NCBI RefSeq assembly: GCF_900220975.1
Contig: NZ_OBQD01000016.1
Coordinates: 54,410-118,409, forward strand
Length of the DNA stretch: 64,000 bases
Direction of reading: 5' to 3'
DNA from: Rhizobium subbaraonis
GTDB lineage: Bacteria > Pseudomonadota > Alphaproteobacteria > Rhizobiales > Rhizobiaceae
Positions 1-7,741 of the stretch are shown piece after piece. The number at the start of each line of letters is the position of its first letter. Position 1 is the stretch's first letter. The notes beneath the pieces were generated by a model, which was not told the DNA's origin, did no database searches, and saw only the letters and a program-made list of their open reading frames with translations. Position numbers and translations under genes: made by a program.

Positions 1-19
1 TAGGGTCAGGACTCATTGA

Positions 20-409
20 TCAGAGCCAGAAGATAACGGTTGCAGCGAGAGCGATGGCGGAGAGGAAGACCATTGGGCATCTGTCGTAGCGCGTAGCGAC
101 ACGCCGCCAGTCTTTGAGACGCCCGAACATGATCTCGATCCGGTTGCGCCGTTTGTAGCGGCGTTTGTCGTATTTGATGGTTTTGTTGCGGGACTTCCGC
201 CCCGGAATGCAGGGGGTGATCCCCTTCGCCTGTAAAGCGTCACGATACCAGTCGGCATCATAGCCACGGTCGGCCAGTAGCCATTTGGCCTTGGGAAGTT
301 CATCAAGCAAGGCGGCAGCACCGGTGTAATCGCTGATCTGACCGGCCGTAATGAAGAAGCTGACCGGGCGACCATTCGCATCCGTGACGGCATGAAGCTT
401 GGTGTTCAT
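20..409 (-). CDS. IS5-family transposase, second frame (OrfB)
   Basis: This 129-residue frame carries the DDE half of the transposase: the second Asp in WLLADRGYDADW and the Glu region in RNRIEIMFGRLKDWRRVATRYDR. It is probably made as a fusion with the upstream frame by frameshifting rather than from its own ATG. It seems intact and is identical to the second copy. Confidence 0.85.
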   Translation of the reverse strand: MNTKLHAVTDANGRPVSFFITAGQISDYTGAAALLDELPKAKWLLADRGYDADWYRDALQAKGITPCIPGRKSRNKTIKYDKRRYKRRNRIEIMFGRLKDWRRVATRYDRCPMVFLSAIALAATVIFWL

Positions 410-429
410 GCCGCCTTTCGTGCGTCCAA

Positions 430-780
430 TCAGGCGGCCCGCACCCCCTTTTTTACCCGCAGGCTGGAAGCTGTGCGGTGGGCCTTGAGATAGGTCGCAT
501 CGATCATGATGGTCTTGTGCTCTGCAGCTTCAGGCACAGCCAGGCCCTCCATCATCTGGATAAAGATGCCCTTGTCGCTCCAGCGTTTCCAGCGGTTATA
601 CAAGGTCTTCGCCGGACCATATTCCCTCGGCGCATCACACCACCGGAGGCCGTTGCGATTGACGAAAATGATGCCGCTCAGGACACGCCGATCATCGACA
701 CGCTGGCGGCCATGGCTCTTGGGGAAATAGGGCTGAAGACGGGCCATTTGCTCCTCCGTCAGCCAGAACAAATTACTCAT
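430..780 (-). CDS. IS5-family transposase, first frame (OrfA)
   Basis: This 116-residue protein has the N-terminal IS5-family domain (WLTEEQMARLQPYFP) and a central segment with the first catalytic Asp (IMIDATYLKAHRTA). It ends near a run of A followed by G on the coding strand, where a -1 shift would join it to the second frame. That is the usual way this IS group makes full-length transposase. The product would cut and move copies of its own element. Confidence 0.85.
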   Translation of the reverse strand: MSNLFWLTEEQMARLQPYFPKSHGRQRVDDRRVLSGIIFVNRNGLRWCDAPREYGPAKTLYNRWKRWSDKGIFIQMMEGLAVPEAAEHKTIMIDATYLKAHRTASSLRVKKGVRAA

Positions 781-874
781 CAGTCGGGCTCCTATCCGCC
801 CGTCTGAATCATAGCCGTCAATTCAAATCAATGGGTCCTGACCCTAGGGCCTTCCAGAACAGCAGAGCTCTGCT

Positions 875-1159
875 GTGTTGGCCACCGAAAGCCAAGAGGT
901 CAGATACTATATGTTTCCCCGAGTCCAGGTGATCCTTGCTCAGCACAATGCCGGTGAGATATTTTACAGCAAACGCCTGCTTGGAGACTGCATGGTTTTG
1001 CCAGAAAATGTCGGCGCCGCGATGAATTGCAATTCATGTCATTTGCCTGGCGGTAAAGTGGACGCGGCTAACGGTTACGTCAACAATTTTTATCCACGCG
1101 TAATGCCCCGTGCGGGGAAGATGGTCGGTCTGGAAATGCCAATCAAGAGGCGCTATTGA
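875..1159 (+). pseudogene. c-type cytochrome fragment (TsdA-like)
   Basis: About 95 residues are readable, with one haem-binding CNSCH motif in the context AAMNCNSCHLPGGKVD followed by NNFYPRVMPRAGK. The spacing and the following residues resemble one haem domain of thiosulfate-dehydrogenase-type dihaem cytochromes. The 5' end abuts the IS5 element, the reading frame stops soon after the haem segment, and no signal peptide remains. I read it as a broken remnant of a gene cut by IS insertion. The family assignment is by motif only. Confidence 0.5.
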
Positions 1160-1223
1160 CGGACGGCGTTTATTAGGCGTATTCTTCATGACGGATTTGT
1201 GAAATCACGGCAGCGTAGCCGTG
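1156..1223 (+). promoter_or_regulatory. Leader 1: promoter and ANTAR-type P1 hairpin
   Basis: A TTGACG -35-like box lies at 1156-1161. Downstream, positions 1206-1223 form a perfect 6-bp stem (CACGGC/GCCGTG) closing the six-base loop AGCGTA. ANTAR-protein targets are known for hexaloops with A at position 1 and G at position 4, and this loop fits. A weak second stem, GGC/GCC at 1236-1247, overlaps the 5' arm of the terminator that follows, as expected for antitermination. Confidence 0.55.
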
Positions 1224-1245
1224 CCAAAATATGATGGCAAGATGG

Positions 1246-1294
1246 CCTCCATGCATCCTTGATCACGAGGGAAGCTGGAGGTTTTTGTGTTTTT
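1246..1294 (+). terminator. Intrinsic terminator in the amiC leader
   Basis: CCTCCA at 1246-1251 pairs with TGGAGG at 1276-1281, with further inner pairing. A T-rich tract (TTTTTGTGTTTTT, 1282-1294) follows. It lies only 83 bp before the amiC start, so it would attenuate amiCR unless it is antiterminated. Confidence 0.65.
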
Positions 1295-1300
1295 GGAGTT

Positions 1301-1384
1301 ATGAAAAGTTCGTTCGTGGTGCAATTAGCAGGCGAAAAGCCGCACTGGGGAATGCTTCAAACCGGGAGCAACTGCATTGATTAA
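1301..1384 (+). CDS. Possible 27-residue leader peptide before amiC
   Basis: An ATG at 1301 follows GGAG (1295-1298) and opens a 27-codon frame ending in TAA at 1382-1384. It overlaps the TTG start of amiC by eight bases, so translation could be coupled. It starts just after the terminator T-tract. It may be a real leader ORF or the remnant of a longer gene; no family is recognised. Confidence 0.3.
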   Translation: MKSSFVVQLAGEKPHWGMLQTGSNCID

Positions 1385-2528
1385 ACCGACCGATACTTCG
1401 GAGCCATGGCGTGTTGGAGTGCTGTTTTCCCGAACGGGTTTCATGTCCGTTATTGAGGAAACGCAGCTCCGGGGAACATTGCTGGCTATAGACCAGATCA
1501 ACGACAGCGGCGGCATAAACGGTCGTCCGCTCGAGCCCGTAATCTACGATCCGGGCTCGGACACGCGTTCTTACGGACAGCTCGCGAAGCGGCTGATGGT
1601 GGTAGACGAGGTCAGCACGATTTTCGGCTGCTACACGTCAGCGAGCCGGAAGTCGGTGCTTCCGGTCGTCGAACGGCTGAACGGGTTGCTGTGGTATCCG
1701 ACGCTTTACGAGGGGTTCGAGTTTTCCCCCAACGTGATCTATACCGGTGCGACCCCCAACCAGAACAGCATGCAACTCTGTAGTCTGCTTATGAAGCTGT
1801 ATGGCGACCGGTTCTTCTTCATCGGTTCCGACTACATCTATCCGCGGGAATCCAACCGTATCATGCGTGAAATGGTGGCGCGGAGCGGAGGAAGCGTTGT
1901 CGGCGAGCGTTACGTGCGCCTCGGGGCGTCGCGGCTGGAGTTCGAGCCGATCATGCAGGAGATCAAGCTCGCAAAACCCGACGTGATCTTCTCGACGGTC
2001 GTGGGAGACGGGACGGTCTTCCTCTATCAGGCGTACTCAGACAAGGGTTTCGATCCCAAGAAAATGCCGATCGCCAGTCTCACGACATGCGAGGCGGAAA
2101 TCGCCGCGATGGGTCACGACGTCGGCGAGGGCCATCTGACCGCCGCTCCGTATTTCCAGGGTATCGGCAACAACCAGAACAGCGAGTTCGTCAAGAGTTA
2201 CCAGAAGCGGTACGGCGACGACGCCCCGACGAACATGTGCCTCGAATCCTCCTATTTCCAGGTGAACGTCTTCGCCAAGACCCTCGAGCGCGCGAACTCC
2301 CTCGAAACCCCCGTTCTAAGGGCGATGGTGATGGGATCGGAGTTCGAAGCGCCTCAGGGGGCCGTGTCGATCAATCCGAACTGGGCGCATGCCGACCTGT
2401 GGTCGCGGGTGGGCCGCGCCAACCGAAACGGCCAGTTCGATATCCTGTTCGAATCGAGGACGACAGTGAAAGCAGACCCCTTCCTCATAGGAAGCGGGCG
2501 TTGCACCGTCGCGGCCGCGGCAGTTTAG
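1377..2528 (+). CDS. amiC: AmiC-like amide-sensing periplasmic-binding-fold protein
   Basis: The 383-residue protein has the type I periplasmic-binding fold of AmiC/UrtA/FmdD proteins. Family-typical stretches are GVLFSRTGFMSVIEE, FGCYTSASRKSVLPV, WYPTLYEGFEFSPNV, FIGSDYIYPRESNRIM and FSTVVGDGT. There is no signal peptide, which fits a cytoplasmic regulator like Pseudomonas AmiC rather than an ABC-transporter binding protein. In that family it holds the ANTAR protein inactive until a small amide or urea-like ligand binds. The TTG start at 1377 is chosen because GGGAG lies at 1364-1368. The adjacent downstream gene is the AmiR-like partner, 13 bp away. The ligand is not known here. Confidence 0.85.
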   Translation: MIKPTDTSEPWRVGVLFSRTGFMSVIEETQLRGTLLAIDQINDSGGINGRPLEPVIYDPGSDTRSYGQLAKRLMVVDEVSTIFGCYTSASRKSVLPVVERLNGLLWYPTLYEGFEFSPNVIYTGATPNQNSMQLCSLLMKLYGDRFFFIGSDYIYPRESNRIMREMVARSGGSVVGERYVRLGASRLEFEPIMQEIKLAKPDVIFSTVVGDGTVFLYQAYSDKGFDPKKMPIASLTTCEAEIAAMGHDVGEGHLTAAPYFQGIGNNQNSEFVKSYQKRYGDDAPTNMCLESSYFQVNVFAKTLERANSLETPVLRAMVMGSEFEAPQGAVSINPNWAHADLWSRVGRANRNGQFDILFESRTTVKADPFLIGSGRCTVAAAAV

Positions 2529-2541
2529 TGGGAGGGGTTGA

Positions 2542-3198
2542 ATGTCGAGAATAGAAGTACTTCAAGAGCGACGTCTCGCGTCTCCGCCTCAGGGAGCGGT
2601 TCGAAACGAGCAGTCGGCACCCAACAACCAGTACAAGGCCGTGCAGAACCTGAACGTCGCCCTTATCGTCGAGCTGGACAGCGAGGGAGAGCGGCTCATG
2701 CGCGAGCTGCAGCGCCTGCGCTGCACGGTTCGTCATATCTGGCCCGTGCCCGTCCAACTGCCCGAGAACTACGACGTCGTCTACTGCACCCTGATGGAAG
2801 ACCTTCCACGCCGCATTCCATGGCTTCCGGGCGAACCGTCGACAACGTTGATCCTGGTCGATCGCGGCCAGGACACGCTCAATCTCAAGCTTATCAACAA
2901 CTGCGCCGCCCACGGCATGATCCACTACCCGCCGACCGCACGTTCGACGATCGGAGCGTTGGCGATGGCCAGGGAGCACTTCCTCTACGAACAACGTCTG
3001 CGGGGACGGATCGAGAAGCTCGACGAAAACCTGAGGACAATGCGCGTGGTCGAGAAAGCGAAGTCGATCGTGATGCGCACAAAGAGTCTCGGCGAGGACG
3101 ACGCCTACAATTTCCTGCGTAGTCAGGCGATGGAACGGAGAGTGACGATCGGCGTAATCGCCAAGGCCGTCGTGGAGTCGTTCGATCTCCTGAACTGA
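2542..3198 (+). CDS. amiR: AmiR-like ANTAR-domain transcription antiterminator
   Basis: This 218-residue protein has an N-terminal pseudo-receiver region (about 30-140), a coiled-coil linker (about 145-170) and a C-terminal ANTAR RNA-binding domain (about 168-215, with VEKAKSIVMRTKSLGEDDAYNF). ANTAR proteins bind paired RNA hairpins and let polymerase pass leader terminators. The start follows GGGAGGGG. It is co-transcribed with the AmiC-like gene, the standard sensor/antiterminator arrangement of amidase and nitrile hydratase operons. Its likely targets are the three hairpin-terminator leaders at 1156-1294, 3215-3337 and 6561-6684. Confidence 0.87.
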   Translation: MSRIEVLQERRLASPPQGAVRNEQSAPNNQYKAVQNLNVALIVELDSEGERLMRELQRLRCTVRHIWPVPVQLPENYDVVYCTLMEDLPRRIPWLPGEPSTTLILVDRGQDTLNLKLINNCAAHGMIHYPPTARSTIGALAMAREHFLYEQRLRGRIEKLDENLRTMRVVEKAKSIVMRTKSLGEDDAYNFLRSQAMERRVTIGVIAKAVVESFDLLN

Positions 3199-3214
3199 GG
3201 TCGGTACGACGTCG

Positions 3215-3263
3215 TTGACAACAACGCTTTCGAGCGTAAGCTTCTGCTCAGCAACGTAGCTGA
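3215..3263 (+). promoter_or_regulatory. Leader 2: promoter and ANTAR-type P1 hairpin
   Basis: TTGACA (3215-3220), a 16-bp spacer and TAAGCT (3237-3242) make a good sigma-70-type promoter. Its start point falls at the base of a perfect hairpin TCAGC/GCTGA (3248-3263) with loop AACGTA (A1, G4). A minor stem ACGCT/AGCGT (3224-3237) lies within the promoter. The same plan occurs at 6561-6610. Confidence 0.6.
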
Positions 3264-3282
3264 CTGAAATTTCGGCAATAAG

Positions 3283-3337
3283 CGCCTCACTGCATCCGTC
3301 CTTCGGGGACGCATTGCGTGAGGCGTTTTTCGTTTTT
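3283..3337 (+). terminator. Intrinsic terminator in leader 2
   Basis: CGCCTCAC (3283-3290) pairs with GTGAGGCG (3318-3325). An inner stem-loop is capped by TTCG, and the T-tract TTTTTCGTTTTT lies at 3326-3337. It sits 17 bp before the next start codon, so it is an attenuator, not an end-of-operon signal. Confidence 0.75.
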
Positions 3338-3354
3338 AATGCGAGGAGATCGCG

Positions 3355-3972
3355 ATGCCTTTGAACAGTCGGAATTCGGTTTTCACGATCGCCACGTCTC
3401 TGGCGATATGTGCGCTTTCCTCAGTGTCGATCTCATCGAACGCGCACGCGCATTCGATGAGATTTTCGGACGGAGCAGGGACGCCGAGAGGGGTCGAGAT
3501 CGCCTCTATCGCGCATTCGGACATGGAACTGCTTTCCAAGTTCCGCCCTGACATCATTTCGCTGGCGGAACGGCAGGTGAAGACGGACGAGCGGATGCGA
3601 CGGCTCATGAACTTCTCGAAAATCCAGTACACCTACTGCCTGTGGGGTATGATCCCGGGGGCGCTGACGGACGAGGAGAGCGACTTCAACGCGTGTTCAC
3701 ACGCCTACCTAGCGTCGGCTTTGGCACTCCTCGATCATATGGAGAGCATGCCCTTGGCCAGCGCCGAGGCGGTAGCGATAAGGCAGGCGATCGACGTCGA
3801 GCGGGCGGCCTCGCCGTCGTTCGTGCTGTGCAAGAGCAGCGCCGATCTCTTCTACACGGATCGGGTACTCGTACCCCGGCAAACCTTTGCGACCGCAGGA
3901 GGGGCTTTCGGTCTCCTCCTGTTGGTCGGCGCACTGCCACTGTTCCGGGTCCGCCGCCGGGTTTCGCGTTGA
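3355..3972 (+). CDS. Exported or membrane-anchored protein of unknown function
   Basis: The 205-residue protein has an N-terminal signal sequence (hydrophobic stretch about 8-28, probably cut after SNAHA). The soluble region has three Cys residues in its middle and C-terminal half. A C-terminal transmembrane segment (about 180-198) is followed by RVRRRVSR, like a sorting or anchoring tail. I do not recognise a family. It is the first gene after leader 2 (GAGGAG ribosome site) and lies 8 bp before the CobW-containing gene, so it should be induced with the cobalt genes. A periplasmic role in metal handling is possible but unproven. Confidence 0.7.
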   Translation: MPLNSRNSVFTIATSLAICALSSVSISSNAHAHSMRFSDGAGTPRGVEIASIAHSDMELLSKFRPDIISLAERQVKTDERMRRLMNFSKIQYTYCLWGMIPGALTDEESDFNACSHAYLASALALLDHMESMPLASAEAVAIRQAIDVERAASPSFVLCKSSADLFYTDRVLVPRQTFATAGGAFGLLLLVGALPLFRVRRRVSR

Positions 3973-3980
3973 GAGTGACG

Positions 3981-6038
3981 ATGGCCCATATTCAAACCAC
4001 CTCGGACGTCGCAATCATCAAGTCGGGCTTTCCGTTATTGGCGAGGATGGTTGTCGATCCGAATTTCGAACTCAGTCTGGGCGCTTTCGGCGCGGTCGGC
4101 CAGTTTCCCCGCGAGGCGCGCATTTTTGTCGATGTTACAGACGACCGCGTCAGCGCGGCGACGGAGAGCTCCAGCATATCGCTACGGCGGCACGATCACC
4201 TGCGCCTCGTGGCGTTCGAAACACTGAGTTCCGACCCCGAGGGCTGGAACTGCGGCATCGCCATATGCCTGCCGGAAGAACAAGCGCGGATGTCCGCGCC
4301 GGGGCGTCCCGCGGAGGACTGTCTGGACCGTCACGCGATCTTTGCCGCCCATCGAACTCGGACCGTCCTCGACATCGTTGCAGGAAGTCCCTACGCGGAT
4401 ATCCGCCTGAGGGCGGACAAGGGTGCTCTGCCGGATTTGCGTGATCGTTCGCACGGCTCCGTACTCGATGCCGACCTCGTCGAGATCGAAGATTGCATCT
4501 GGATTTTCGAAACGGCCGTCGGGCGGATTGAGACCGGGGATCGTCGACGTCGCCACTTCCTTTCGCAGCTCTTCGGCACCACGGATACGCACTCCCGAAC
4601 CCTCCCTATTCCAGAGGGCCTGGTACCGGTCGGCTATGCCTTTCCTCCCAATCCTCGGCAGGCCGAACCGGGAGCGTGGGGAGCAGCTCATTTCTCGTTT
4701 CAAGTTATCCTAGACGAACATGGCGTTCCGGAACTCGTAAAACTCAAGAGACGCGTGGAGCGAGCGCTCGAAGACGGCAAGTCGAACGAAGTATTCGGGT
4801 CTCTTCTCGAACATTCCGGCCCACCGACCCGGATGGAAATCGAATGCGTCCGGATCGCGCTGCGGCAGCGGCGCTGGCTCAGGGGCGGACGACCGGCGCA
4901 CGGATGGGAAGACGAGTTCGACGCCCCGTTGGCCAAGACACGCGGCGGCACGACGGCTGGCGAGATGGTTAACCAGCCGACGACAATGAAAGACGAAATT
5001 GATCGAGACGCAGCGACTGCCATAGCCGGCGTCGCCAAAGCCAGAGAGGTTCACATGTCAACCGCAACTCAAACCAACGACCGCATCCCGGCAACCGTTA
5101 TTACGGGTTTCCTCGGGTCCGGGAAAACAACCCTCGTGAACAGGATTCTTCACGAGAACCACGGTAAGAAGATCGCCGTCATCGTGAACGAGTTCGGCGA
5201 GATCAGCATCGACGGCCAGCTGGTCATCAGGGACGAGCAGGCGGAACTCGTCGAGTTCAACAACGGTTGTCTCTGCTGCACAGTCAGGGGGGATTTGATC
5301 GAGACGCTCGAAAGGCTTCAGGAACGCGCGGGCGAACTCGAGGGTATCCTGATCGAGACGACCGGGCTTGCCGATCCCGCTCCAGTCGCTTCCACTTTCT
5401 TCGTCGCCGACGACGTGAAAAGCCGCATTCGCCTCGACGCGTTCGTGACGATGGTCGATGCGGTCAATCTGGAGACAAATCTCAAACAAAGCCCCGAGGC
5501 CGTCGAACAGGTGGCGTTCAGCGACGTCGTGCTGGTGAACAAGATCGACGTCGCCACGCCGGAACAGGTGAAAAGCGCGGAAGCGACGGTACGCAGGATC
5601 AACCCGCTCGCACGTATCCATTTCACGGCGAACGCCGAGATCGATCTGGGACACGTAATCAACGTAGGCGCGTTCGACCTCGTGCAGAAGCTCGATGTCG
5701 ATCCGGGCTTCCTCGACGACCACGAGCACGAACACGATCCGGCGGTCGGGTCCTTCATCCTCGAGGAAACGCGGCCCATCGATCTCAATCGCTTCTCCCT
5801 CTGGCTGAACGAAGTCGCCCAGACGCGTGGACAGGACCTCTACCGGACAAAGGGCATCTTCCACGCCAGGGGGTTCAAGGAGCGGGTCGTCTTTCAGAGT
5901 GTCCGGATGCTGACGACAATGCGCATGGATCGCCCGTGGACCGACGACGAGCCACGCGTGTCGCAATTCGTTGTAATCGGGAAAAACCTCGATCGCGAGG
6001 CATTCGCCGACGGCTTCGCGCGCTGTGTGGCGGGATAG
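3981..6038 (+). CDS. Unknown domain joined in frame to CobW-type GTPase
   Basis: One uninterrupted frame of 685 residues. Residues 1-358 are a domain I do not recognise, with no obvious signal or membrane segment. Residues 359-685 are a complete CobW/P47K metallochaperone: GTPase P-loop [10 protein letters not shown], the metal-binding motif GCLCC, NKID base-recognition motif and a His-rich stretch HEHEHD. No stop codon separates the parts, although the CobW half is full length by itself and has its own ribosome site and ATG at 5055. The product could be a true fusion, or two proteins from nested starts after loss of a stop codon. Family members deliver metal to enzymes such as cobalt nitrile hydratase. 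Confidence 0.75.
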   Translation: MAHIQTTSDVAIIKSGFPLLARMVVDPNFELSLGAFGAVGQFPREARIFVDVTDDRVSAATESSSISLRRHDHLRLVAFETLSSDPEGWNCGIAICLPEEQARMSAPGRPAEDCLDRHAIFAAHRTRTVLDIVAGSPYADIRLRADKGALPDLRDRSHGSVLDADLVEIEDCIWIFETAVGRIETGDRRRRHFLSQLFGTTDTHSRTLPIPEGLVPVGYAFPPNPRQAEPGAWGAAHFSFQVILDEHGVPELVKLKRRVERALEDGKSNEVFGSLLEHSGPPTRMEIECVRIALRQRRWLRGGRPAHGWEDEFDAPLAKTRGGTTAGEMVNQPTTMKDEIDRDAATAIAGVAKAREVHMSTATQTNDRIPATVITGFLGSGKTTLVNRILHENHGKKIAVIVNEFGEISIDGQLVIRDEQAELVEFNNGCLCCTVRGDLIETLERLQERAGELEGILIETTGLADPAPVASTFFVADDVKSRIRLDAFVTMVDAVNLETNLKQSPEAVEQVAFSDVVLVNKIDVATPEQVKSAEATVRRINPLARIHFTANAEIDLGHVINVGAFDLVQKLDVDPGFLDDHEHEHDPAVGSFILEETRPIDLNRFSLWLNEVAQTRGQDLYRTKGIFHARGFKERVVFQSVRMLTTMRMDRPWTDDEPRVSQFVVIGKNLDREAFADGFARCVAG
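5055..6038 (+). CDS. CobW-family metallochaperone GTPase (internal start)
   Basis: From the ATG at 5055, preceded by GAGAGG at 5044-5049, the product would be 327 residues, the usual CobW length. It has the P-loop near residues 12-20, GCLCC near 73-77 and a His/Asp-rich loop near 217-224 that could bind metal. CobW/P47K proteins use GTP to insert or traffic Zn or Co. The neighbouring CbtBA cobalt transporter favours cobalt. This entry is the alternative to the long fused frame; either or both may be made. Confidence 0.65.
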   Translation: MSTATQTNDRIPATVITGFLGSGKTTLVNRILHENHGKKIAVIVNEFGEISIDGQLVIRDEQAELVEFNNGCLCCTVRGDLIETLERLQERAGELEGILIETTGLADPAPVASTFFVADDVKSRIRLDAFVTMVDAVNLETNLKQSPEAVEQVAFSDVVLVNKIDVATPEQVKSAEATVRRINPLARIHFTANAEIDLGHVINVGAFDLVQKLDVDPGFLDDHEHEHDPAVGSFILEETRPIDLNRFSLWLNEVAQTRGQDLYRTKGIFHARGFKERVVFQSVRMLTTMRMDRPWTDDEPRVSQFVVIGKNLDREAFADGFARCVAG

Positions 6039-6047
6039 GGCGCGGCG

Positions 6048-6425
6048 ATGACCCTCGTATCGGGATCGAATGCCAGCAGCGTGGACACCGGCGAACCAGT
6101 CTACCAGGTTCATGTCTTCTGTTGCACGAACGAGCGGCCAGCTACTCATTGGAGGGGATCGTGCGGAGCCAAACGGGGACGACAGCTGTGCGATTACATG
6201 TGTCGCCTCGCGATGACCTTGGGGATGAGGCGGATCCGGATAAACCACGCCGGATGCATGAACGTCTGCGAACATGGTCCGGTGATGGTGATTTATCCCG
6301 AAGGGGTCTGGTATCGCTTCGAAACCGAAGACGATGTCTCGGAAATCCTCCGGTCACACGTCGGTGGAGGGCGCCATGTAGAAAGGCTCAGGCTTCAGAT
6401 CGATCCAAATACAATTCACGGTTAA
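6048..6425 (+). CDS. Thioredoxin-like [2Fe-2S] ferredoxin
   Basis: This 125-residue protein carries the Cys pattern of thioredoxin-fold [2Fe-2S] ferredoxins: VFCCTNERP, then SCG, then HAGCMNVCEHGPVMVIYPEGVWY. It starts 9 bp after the CobW stop, so it belongs to the same operon. Ferredoxins of this type are common beside cobalamin and cobalt genes. Here it may supply electrons for metal handling or for the missing enzyme. Confidence 0.8.
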   Translation: MTLVSGSNASSVDTGEPVYQVHVFCCTNERPATHWRGSCGAKRGRQLCDYMCRLAMTLGMRRIRINHAGCMNVCEHGPVMVIYPEGVWYRFETEDDVSEILRSHVGGGRHVERLRLQIDPNTIHG

Positions 6426-6560
6426 TATGGTTGCTGTAGGCGGTTCATATCACGCGGTGCAGAACTGCGTCTAAACTTTATGCAATAAGTCTAGTATTTG
6501 TGCGCAGTGATGACAAATTCGGCTATGTAAAATATTCGCAAAACATGCCGAAATAGTCGC

Positions 6561-6610
6561 TTGACAAACCACAATAGCGATGTAGGCTCCCACTTCAGCA
6601 ATATAGCTGA
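6561..6610 (+). promoter_or_regulatory. Leader 3: promoter and ANTAR-type P1 hairpin
   Basis: TTGACA (6561-6566), a 16-bp spacer and TAGGCT (6583-6588) precede a perfect TCAGC/GCTGA hairpin (6595-6610). Its six-base loop is AATATA, with A at position 1 but not G at position 4. Promoter spacing, stem sequence and the downstream terminator match leader 2, so the two are homologous regulatory cassettes. Confidence 0.6.
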
Positions 6611-6629
6611 CAACATTTCTGGCAATAAG

Positions 6630-6684
6630 CGCCTCACTGCATTCGTCCCTCGGAGACGACCTGCGTGGGGCGTTTTTCGTTTTT
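6630..6684 (+). terminator. Intrinsic terminator in the cbtB leader
   Basis: CGCCTCAC (6630-6637) pairs with GTGGGGCG (6665-6672), keeping the stem through a U-G pair where leader 2 has U-A. The T-tract TTTTTCGTTTTT (6673-6684) follows. The retained pairing supports a real RNA structure. It lies 23 bp before cbtB. Confidence 0.75.
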
Positions 6685-6707
6685 GGTCTCGAAAAAAGGA
6701 GAATGAG

Positions 6708-6926
6708 ATGTCTGCCATTACCAATCCGAACGTATACAACTCCCCCGCCGACGACGCGATCCCGCTCGGACAGGTCCTGCCTTGGGCAGTCTTCGGAGGG
6801 ATGATGATGCTTCTCTCGATCTACTTCGTCGGCGTCGAGGAAGGTGCGATGTCGCTCGTTTCGAGCAACTACGTCCACGAGTACGTCCACGACGCTCGTC
6901 ACCTCCTCGGCTTCCCCTGCCACTGA
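6708..6926 (+). CDS. cbtB: Cobalt transporter subunit CbtB
   Basis: The protein has 72 residues with one transmembrane helix (about 24-45) and a C-terminal His-rich tail HEYVHDARHLLGFPCH, the hallmark of CbtB. The ATG at 6708 follows AAAGGAGA. It pairs with the CbtA permease 21 bp downstream for cobalt uptake across the inner membrane. CbtB is usually controlled by a B12 riboswitch, but none is seen here; leader 3 takes that place. Confidence 0.88.
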   Translation: MSAITNPNVYNSPADDAIPLGQVLPWAVFGGMMMLLSIYFVGVEEGAMSLVSSNYVHEYVHDARHLLGFPCH

Positions 6927-6947
6927 TCTGACAAAGGAGATACGGCG

Positions 6948-7682
6948 ATGGTCGGAAAACTGCTCGTAAGAGGAATGTTGGCTGGTGTCATCGCCGCCAT
7001 CTTTGCCTTTGCCTTTTTCAAGTCCTACGGCGAACCGTGGGTCGATCACGCGATCGCGATCGAGGAGCAACATAGTACGGCGGCCGGGATGGCCGCCGAA
7101 CCCGAACTCGTCAGCCGTTCCGTCCAGGCGGGACTGGGCCTTCTTACCGGTGTCCTCGTCTACGGCGTGGCGATCGGCGGACTGTTTGCCATTGCCTATG
7201 CCTTCGCGAACAAACGTCTCGGCGTGCTGAGCCCGCGCAGCACCGCTATGCTGATCGCCATTGTCGGACTGGTGGCTCTGATCGTCGTGCCTGCTCTGAA
7301 ATATCCGGCTAACCCGCCAGCAGTCGGAAGCGGCGACACTATCGGCGCGCGGACGCAGCTATACTTCCTGATGGTCGCGGCTTCCGTCTTGTCGGCGACG
7401 CTATCCATCATGGCTGCCACGAAGCTGTGGCCTAAGATCGGCGGGTGGTACGCGTCGCTTGCAGCCGTATGCATCTATGCCGGCATCGTAGCGGTCATGA
7501 TGCAGATCCTTCCTGCGGTGAACGAGGTTCCCGAAGACTTTCCCGCTGAAACCCTCTACAATTTCAGGACCGCGTCGATCGCTGGTCATGTGATATTCTG
7601 GACGCTGCTCGGCGTTGCATTCGACATCCTGCGGCTATTGTCCGAAGCGCTGTGGCCAAGGCGAGGAATCAACGCGGCCTGA
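6948..7682 (+). CDS. cbtA: Cobalt transporter permease CbtA
   Basis: This 244-residue integral membrane protein has about five or six hydrophobic segments and a conserved N-terminal region with HxxAI-EEQH (VDHAIAIEEQHSTAAG), consistent with the CbtA family. The ribosome site is AAAGGAGA. With CbtB it forms a cobalt uptake system. Its position after the ANTAR-type leader and before the tubulin-like genes suggests that cobalt uptake is induced with them. Confidence 0.85.
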   Translation: MVGKLLVRGMLAGVIAAIFAFAFFKSYGEPWVDHAIAIEEQHSTAAGMAAEPELVSRSVQAGLGLLTGVLVYGVAIGGLFAIAYAFANKRLGVLSPRSTAMLIAIVGLVALIVVPALKYPANPPAVGSGDTIGARTQLYFLMVAASVLSATLSIMAATKLWPKIGGWYASLAAVCIYAGIVAVMMQILPAVNEVPEDFPAETLYNFRTASIAGHVIFWTLLGVAFDILRLLSEALWPRRGINAA

Positions 7683-7741
7683 CCGTCCGTGAGTACGTCG
7701 ACCGTTTCCATTCATGCGTCAAATGTTGAGAGGTAATGAGA

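Larger units (their letters stand above)
1..846 (-). mobile_element. IS5-family insertion sequence, copy 1
   Basis: This element is about 846 bp and ends in inverted repeats (TAGGGTCAGGAC at the left, GTCCTGACCCTA at the right), with CTAG at the right border. It matches the element at 15606-16451 throughout, including every reading frame compared. The two-frame transposase on the minus strand and the TA/CTAG target fit the IS427-type branch of IS5. The window begins exactly at the element, so its left flank cannot be seen. Confidence 0.93.

Noticed and set aside
3642-3980. Upstream extension of the CobW-fusion frame
   Set aside because: It overlaps the exported-protein gene in another frame; the ATG at 3981 after that gene's stop is the sensible start.
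7736-7741. First ATG of tubulin-like protein 1
   Set aside because: It is only two bases from the ribosome site; the ATG at 7742 has proper spacing.
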